Shown here piece by piece: positions 56,874 to 64,000 of a DNA stretch of 64,000 nt. This stretch comes from Escarpia spicata. Its lineage: Eukaryota > Annelida > Polychaeta > Sabellida > Siboglinidae. The position numbers were made by a program, and so were the translations under genes. The stretch spans positions 67,293,823 to 67,357,822 of the forward strand of contig OZ023206.1 of assembly GCA_963995525.1 (NCBI GenBank), in the 5' to 3' direction. Numbering within the stretch: the stretch's first letter is position 1; each line of letters opens with the position of its first letter. A model generated the notes under the pieces. That model searched no databases and had not been told where the DNA came from. It was given only the letters and a program-made list of their open reading frames with translations.

Positions 56874-56935
56874 TGTGTATGTGTGTATGTGTGTGCGTGC
56901 ATGCGTGTGTGCGTGCGTGTATGTGTGATATGCAT
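56706..56935 (+). repeat. (TG)n and (GTGTGC)n microsatellite
   Basis: A TG run, then about 13 GTGTGC/TGCGTG hexamers, then a long pure TG run with a few interruptions. Confidence 0.98.
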
Positions 56936-56958
56936 ATGTATGGGGCATTTTGAAATAT

Positions 56959-57537
<579 letters not shown>

Positions 57538-57838
57538 TTTCAAATTAGAAACTTTCATTTTTCATATCCAAGAATCATGTTAAATTACCTGGTAGAGGCT
57601 TTCGTTGACGTGTCACGCCGACTTCATCAGTACCTATGACGCTGAATGACGTCATCGTACACGTGAGGCAGTTCGTAATTGCCCTCGTCTCTGTTGATTA
57701 CGAACTGCCTCACGTGTACGATGACGTCATTCAGCGTCATAGGTACTGATGAAGTCGGCGTGACACGTCAACGAAAGCCTCTACCAGGTAATTTAACATG
57801 ATTCTTGGATATGAAAAATGAAAGTTTCTAATTTGAAA
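57538..57838. repeat. Near-perfect palindrome, 142-bp arms, 17-bp spacer
   Basis: 57538-57679 and 57697-57838 are inverse complements; I read no mismatch. The spacer is TGCCCTCGTCTCTGTTG. The right arm includes CTGATGAAGTCGG followed by ACGTCAACGAAAGCC. Confidence 0.95.
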
Positions 57839-58269
57839 ACGAACTATCCTGAAGAATGTTCAGTTATCTAAAACTGTGTTCCCGTTCAGCACAACACATA
57901 TGCTCAAACACTACGACTAAAAATAATGCATAAATTTTACTTACGATAACAACAAAAAACTATATTACGTTTGCGCAAATACAAAACTGATACACAAATA
58001 GTACGCGTCATGTAAAATTGAATTGCGCATATTAACACAATTACTACGTTCAGTCATGCACAAAGCCACAAACAGTACTATTACGACAATACACACATAA
58101 TTACGCTTACACAAATGCAATGCTTATACAGATATAGAATGCACTCATACAAAAGTGCACTTACACGCATGTGGGGGTTTATATGTACACGCACGAAAAC
58201 ACTAACACATAAACACATTATCTCACACGCACCTACATGCACACGCATACGCACTAGCACATATACGTG
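57839..58269. other. No gene recognised
   Basis: AT-rich sequence leading into a CACGCA-rich microsatellite at about 58180-58325. Confidence 0.5.
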
Positions 58270-58403
58270 CACATGCACACGCACACGAGCATGCGCACGC
58301 GATCGCGCGCGCACACACACACACAATTACAGTATTCGAATACTATATAATGTTATTACTAGTATCTATAAACTGTCAACCAAATTAAATAACCAATATA
58401 CTA

Positions 58404-58728
58404 TACCACGCTATGCTATGCTATGCTATGCTATGCTATGCTATGCTATGCTATGCTATGCTATGCTATGCTTTGTTACGCTTTGCTATGCTATGCTATG
58501 CTATGCTATACTGAACTGTACTGTACTGTACTGTACTGTACTGTACTGTACTGTACTGTACTGTACTGTACTGTACTGTACTGTACTGTACTGTACTGTA
58601 CTGTACTGTACTGTACTGTACTGTGCTATACTGTACTGTACTGTACTATACTATACTATACTATACTATACTATACTATACTATACTATACTATACTATA
58701 CTATACTATACTATACTATACTATACTA
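58404..58728 (+). repeat. Three consecutive pentanucleotide arrays: CTATG, CTGTA, CTATA
   Basis: (CTATG)n at about 58404-58510 with a few CTTTG/TTACG variants, (CTGTA)n at 58514-58640, then (CTATA)n at 58641-58726. Each differs from its neighbour by one or two bases and keeps the 5-bp period. Confidence 0.97.
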
Positions 58729-58889
58729 AACTACACCGATGTGCATCATGTCAATTGTTTCCTATTCAACACATTATTTACTTACATACTTTCTTACTTA
58801 TTACTTAACGTGGTGACATGATGAGTTTGTTAACTGTGCTCTGTCTGTCATTGTGACAGCCAGCCAAGTCCCACTGAGGCCGGTGTCTC

Positions 58890-59230
58890 TCTCAATGGTG
58901 TCTCTCTGTCATGTTAGGGCGACTTCTGCTCCGAGGGCCTACGGGTTTCCAAAGAAGAACTCGGTTTGCAATTTCATCGTGGCGCATCACATGCCGTGCC
59001 AGACGTAGACGTCGATGCCTCGCGGTGTTTGAGATCCATAATAAAGCTCCAGGTTGGTGTCGTGGTCGTGCCAGGACACACTGGAGATTTCACGTATAGT
59101 CGTGTATATCAGGATCGGTTCAACCGTGGTTCTAAAAATGTTCAGATTGGTGTGTCAGCGTGTATTAGCGATCGCCATAACTACTGCCCAAACATGGGCC
59201 ATTCTACACCGAATGTCATGTGGAGAATTG
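58890..59230 (-). mobile_element. LINE C-terminal fragment
   Basis: The minus frame around 59040-58915 reads ARHRRLRLARHVMRHDEIAN, RVLLWKPVGPRSRSRPN. L-A-GHV-R...RGRP is a LINE C-terminal signature. Upstream part decayed. Confidence 0.72.
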
Positions 59231-59765
59231 GTGTCTGAGCCAATATATCAACATTTTAGGAAGACAGTTAGAAAACAAGGTTAGGGTTCCACGGTATTAA
59301 TTCTTGGTTATCCCTGTGTGTCTAAGTAAAATATCTTTGATCGCGTGGACAGACCGTTGGGGCTTTTACTGAATTTTTTCGACATGGTTAATCGCAATAA
59401 ACATCTAGTCGAATAATGTTCTGACTGCTATACGATTATTTTGTTTAGATATAAAAAGGTTATATGACATTGAGAACATTAATTAGGGTATTTCAATAGT
59501 TATTAGGAAATTATTGCTGCGATTGAAAATTGTATAGGTATATTTTGACCTATCCGTCTATATATTCTTGTGACACAAATATTACCGACAACAACGTTGA
59601 TTTCCGTGATAGCACATTAACGCCAAACGCCAAACTTTTAAGCGGAATAAGTATTGTAATTTTCCAATGCTTACATCGACAGGGTTACATAGCAAACTAT
59701 TGAAATCAAGCGAGAATTATGACAATTTTATTTGTAATTGCGTTGAAAAACTTGTTACCGTTCGT
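59231..59765. other. No gene recognised; end of region is a duplicated 60-bp segment
   Basis: The segment at 59704-59763 repeats 54543-54602. Confidence 0.5.
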
Positions 59766-59769
59766 AACA

Positions 59770-60100
59770 AGCACATACGCACACGCGTACACGCGCACAC
59801 GCGCACACTCGCACGCGCGCACGCACACGCACACGCACGCGCACACACGCACACACGCACACACGCACACACGCACACACGCACACACGCACACACGCAC
59901 ACACGCACGCACGCACGCACGCACGCACGCACACACACACGCACACACACACGCACACACGCACACACGCACACACGCACACACGCACACACGCACACAC
60001 GCACACACGCACACACGCACACACGCACACACGCACACACGCACACACGCACACACGCACGCACGCACGCACGCACACACGCACGCACACACGCACACAA
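59770..60100 (+). repeat. CACACG/CACG microsatellite
   Basis: About 330 bp of ACACGC hexamers with GCAC tetramer blocks. Confidence 0.98.
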
Positions 60101-60361
60101 TTATGATACCAAATAGTTATCCTAACAGGTAACGCAAGCACGAACGCATGATATCAACAGTACACATCGTTTATATACATTGAATGAGACAATGCAATGG
60201 AGCGCATTAGTTTATATAAATTTTGACATACAATATTCACATCATATTCATTAAGATATAAACAATATTTTCAATTTATTACACACACACAATTATGATA
60301 CCGAATAGTTATTAGCATGTTGTTTCGCACTATCAAGAAACTAATAATTATTGTATCACAC

Positions 60362-60370
60362 ACATACACA

Positions 60371-60438
<68 letters not shown>
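60362..60438 (+). repeat. (GCAC)n then (CA)n microsatellite
   Basis: About eight GCAC units followed by about 18 CA units. Confidence 0.95.
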
Positions 60439-60439
<1 letters not shown>

Positions 60440-60719
60440 CTAACCTAAGTTCTCGCATAGTTATGACTTTGAATACAATCTAAACTTTACATATTTCATG
60501 ACTAACACAACAAAAACCAGCATTTTATAACGTTTAAAATGCTATGACAGTCGGTGCAAACAACGACGAGAAAATGCAAGTCCATAGCAACTGCCACTGA
60601 TACTATCAGTAAGTAACAGGAGCTGTAATGATATGTATATATAGAGCCTAAATTCTTAAACAAAAAATGTTAAAAATATACTGCGTTCTTTGCCGAGAAA
60701 TAATTGGTTGAAGATTAGC

Positions 60720-61580
60720 TAGCATTTACCTAATGAATGCAAAGCTGTCGGTAACATTCCCCTCTTCGAACGAAATCAATGACCTAACAAGCCAATCATT
60801 CGATCGTTTTTTGTTGACACCGATATCGGTTAGACTCGAGTCTAAATGGCGAACGCGCGCTCGGTTAGCGCTCAGCGAGTATCGCATTTCCGTGTCGTTG
60901 AATATCTTTTCTCTAGGCGCCCCCAACAGAGTAATACCGACCCACCCGCCGCGGCCCCGAAATTGATTCTCTTTTGCGCGATCGACGAAAACCAATTTAA
61001 AAGCATTTAACACACCACGACATATGAATAAATAACGGCGCACGCGCGCAGCCTTGATCGATCGATAACGCGGTAAAACGCGATTAATTCCGAAGCACTT
61101 AACGCGTTCATAAAGAGGATCACTTTTAACTGTTCCTGCGGCGAGCCCTCTTGAACGCTGACATTAAAAAGTCAAATCGCTGTTTTCGGCGATCGCGTGA
61201 CTTCCAGCGGGCCGGCGTGAGGTCGCATTACCGCACGGTCGGCTTTTTTTCGGCCCGCTCGGTAGATTAAACTACTATTAATCTGCACCGTGTGTGTTTA
61301 ACAACCGGCGACGTTTTTGTTGCTCGGCTGCGTCTTTGAAGAGCTGCCAACTCGCACGAGACATTCTTCCGGAGATCGGCGTGCGTCGACAAGCGTTTTG
61401 TCTCGCAGCGGAAGTCGTCCATTTTTGGCGGCAAAAAGCGCTCGTGGATGAATTATGCAACGCAATCGGAGTGAGCGATTCGTTCGGCAAGCGTTGTTGT
61501 ATTGCTGTATTGCCCAACGGACAGCAAGTGTGGCGGATTCGTTTGTCATACTTTCGTGACAATACCATTTCTCATTAAGA
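60720..61580. promoter_or_regulatory. CpG-rich block, possible regulatory region or unrecognised exon
   Basis: CpG density is clearly above the surroundings (many GCGCGC, CGATCG and GGCGCC-like sites). An overlapping reading frame (61294-61578, +) and an antisense one exist, but neither resembles a known family. May be an unmethylated island near a gene outside the window. Confidence 0.3.
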
Positions 61581-61873
61581 ATGATTGATATGATTATGTG
61601 CATTAGGCAATAATGAATGTACATTTAGTCGGTATAATGTGTTTACGAACATTACCTCCGCTGCTGAATCGAAGTATAGTATGAATACATGCTTATGTTG
61701 GATACCCAACTGAAGCTTGTAAACTCCTCACGAATTTGTCAATATCGTGTGATAGTTTAACCAAAATTGAAATGTAATTTTGTTAAATCTGATCCGGGTG
61801 ACGCATTAATAGATTACTAGATGGATAGTCATCAGACAAAAACACGAGGAATACCAAACCAACTATTTCATTG

Positions 61874-62340
61874 AGTGAGTGAGTGAGTGAGTGAGTGAGT
61901 GAGTGAGTGAGTGAGTGAGTGAGTGAGTGAGTGAGTGAGTGAGTGAGTGAGTGAGTGAGTGAGTGAGTGAGTGAGTGAGTGAGTGAGTGAGTGAGTGAGT
62001 GAGTGAGTGAGTGAGTGAGTGAGTGAGTGAGTGAGTGAGTGAGTGAGTGAGTGAGTGAGTGAGTGAGTGAGTGAGTGAGTGAGTGAGTGAGTGAGTGAGT
62101 GAGTGAGTGAGTGAGTGAGTGAGTGAGTGAGTGAGTGAGTGAGTGAGTGAGTGAGTGAGTGAGTGAGTGAGTGAGTGAGTGAGTGAGTGAGTGAGTGAGT
62201 GAGTGAGTGAGTGAGTGAGTGAGTGAGTGAGTGAGTGAGTGAGTGAGTGAGTGAGTGAGTGAGTGAGTGAGTGAGTGAGTGAGTGAGTGAGTGAGTGAGT
62301 GAGTGAGTGAGTGAGTGAGTGAGTGAGTGAGTGAGTGAGT
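61874..62340 (+). repeat. (GAGT)n tetranucleotide array, about 117 copies, uninterrupted
   Basis: I see no interruption over roughly 467 bp. Open reading frames over it (THSL repeats on the minus strand) are artefacts of the repeat. Confidence 0.99.
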
Positions 62341-62980
62341 CATGTCAATTATCAAAATGCATTTCATTCCACAGGACTTTGATAAGTTTCCTTGTTTGAT
62401 CTATTCAATAAATAGCTTACTCTAATATAATAGCATGTGTTTTTATATTTCTATAGGACAATCACGTTTTTAAATATATTTAGGAGAGACAATAAAGTAT
62501 TTTTGGTTTGATAGATTTGAAAGTAATCACGAAAGTCTTATGAAACATGAATGAGGTTGTCCTAGAGTATGTTGCGACAAATAAAGTCGATCATGTTTTC
62601 TTAAATGGACCCAACACACTTAAGTGGTTCACAGTGCTGCCACATTGCGGCAACCAACTGAGTATTATCTATATTATGTTATTTTTGTGGTTGCAGGTTG
62701 ATCGTGTGAAATGTACGCCAATTATACAATTGTTCTTCTACGGCCGTCTACTGTCTCTTTTTAAAATCTCAGTTTGCTCCCAACACAAGTGTATCGACAT
62801 ATCTTTCTGCACCTCACAAACCTGTCGCCCATTGAACATGTTTTCGTTAAACTTTCCTATAATACTACAACCGATCTGCTACTGTATATTTTAGCATTGA
62901 AATTTAATGGGTGACTAAGTTTTGTTCCCCCAATGGGCTGAACGCTTCATGAAATCCTAGATACGCCACTGTGTATACAC
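62341..62980. other. No gene recognised
   Basis: A 115-codon plus frame at 62547-62894 shows no family resemblance. Confidence 0.4.
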
Positions 62981-62983
62981 GCC

Positions 62984-62985
62984 AT

Positions 62986-63046
<61 letters not shown>

Positions 63047-63050
63047 GCGG
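62984..63050 (+). repeat. (TA)n-(GA)n-(G)n composite
   Basis: TA repeats change to GA repeats, then a run of about 11 G. Confidence 0.95.
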
Positions 63051-63314
63051 TGATTCGATTCCACCTGCAGCCGTTTCTAAACTTAGGCAATTTCATTTTA
63101 TCTGGTGTCTATGCCAGGGGAAGTAAAAGATCCCACACAGGGGGTAAATGTGTAACGTGTCTTGGATCACAGCGCGGTGGTCTCTGTCTCAAACCCACGG
63201 GATCTTGCTCCCAGCGGCCGGGGCTGCTTCCCAGTCGGGCGTGTGACAGACACAGAGTAGGCAGTGTATTCACTGTATCATTGGACCCACTGGGTCCTAT
63301 ATGAAAGTGCATAC

Positions 63315-63545
<231 letters not shown>

Positions 63546-64000
63546 GCTAAACTGTACAAATGTAATGTAAATGTAAAATCAATATATGTGTGTACGTTAG
63601 CATGCATGCATGCGTGTTTGTGGTAATTATCACATGCTAATTAACGACTCCAAATACCAAATAACAAAAATCATTATCCATTTCTCACCATTCTTGCAAA
63701 CAGTCGCAGGTTTCTAGAATCACACAGTTGTGTGTGTTTTCCCTAAACACCGTTACCTAGTCAGCGTAAGCAGAGATACTTTTTTACGATTTAGGCGGCG
63801 TTCGCGTGCATTCGTGCCGTCTCCGCCAAGAATTATTATGCATAATTAAGTGCCTAATAATTTGAACCTAATAGAAACGCCATTAAAACCTGTGCGCAGA
63901 AAAAAATCAAGTCGTTGCTCAAATAAATGGAGTCGATACGACGGCTTAATGTGCACCTCACGTGCCGCGCAGCGGTCGGTCATGTGATAATGGCGAAAAC

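Noticed and set aside
58115..58821. Tyr/Cys-rich frames over pentanucleotide repeats
   Set aside because: Microsatellite artefact.
61783..62367. A 194-codon THSL-repeat frame
   Set aside because: Pure GAGT microsatellite.

Overview
This is a stretch of invertebrate animal nuclear DNA, not prokaryotic. It has spliced genes with GT-AG introns, several LINE clades, TA-flanked DNA transposons, and very heavy micro- and minisatellite content. No species can be named from the sequence alone. A marine invertebrate is likely. A cephalochordate (amphioxus-like) is attractive because, as I recall, amphioxus introns carry minisatellites that span exon-intron junctions, and that is the dominant feature here. 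Molluscs and other lophotrochozoans remain possible.

Layout. (1) 1-5669, plus strand: the last four exons of a gene whose product ends in an SH3 domain, most like the RIM-binding protein (RIMBP/TSPOAP1) family. Its 3' UTR probably runs to about 7.8 kb. (2) 7.8-10.2 kb: a degenerate minisatellite between two convergent genes. (3) 28075-10477, minus strand: a complete gene for mitochondrial ornithine aminotransferase (OAT), reconstructed as 8 coding exons with consistent splice phases (427 aa). Its introns are filled with tandem arrays, an L2-like LINE (12.3-15.8 kb), a transposase relic (21-22.4 kb) and a non-autonomous DNA transposon (26.7-27.6 kb). (4) 28.5-50.2 kb: a retroelement graveyard. 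It holds a near full-length LINE interrupted by a 1.2 kb TA-flanked DNA transposon, several 5'-truncated LINE ends, and a long BovB-like RTE element. (5) 50-64 kb: no recognisable host gene. There are LINE scraps, a 142-bp-arm near-perfect palindrome, other hairpins, several long microsatellites (including an uninterrupted GAGT array of about 470 bp) and a CpG-rich block near 60.7-61.6 kb.

Main observation. In six of seven OAT introns, and in two introns of the SH3 gene, a minisatellite begins at or within a few bases of a splice site. Its repeat unit often contains the splice site itself, sometimes with 20-30 nt of adjacent coding exon. The result is tens of tandem decoy donors or acceptors next to the authentic site. 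One array derived from the end of OAT exon 3 has a precise 296-bp higher-order period. This argues for a mechanism that generates tandem repeats at exon-intron junctions, and it is the best candidate for an unusual system in this window.
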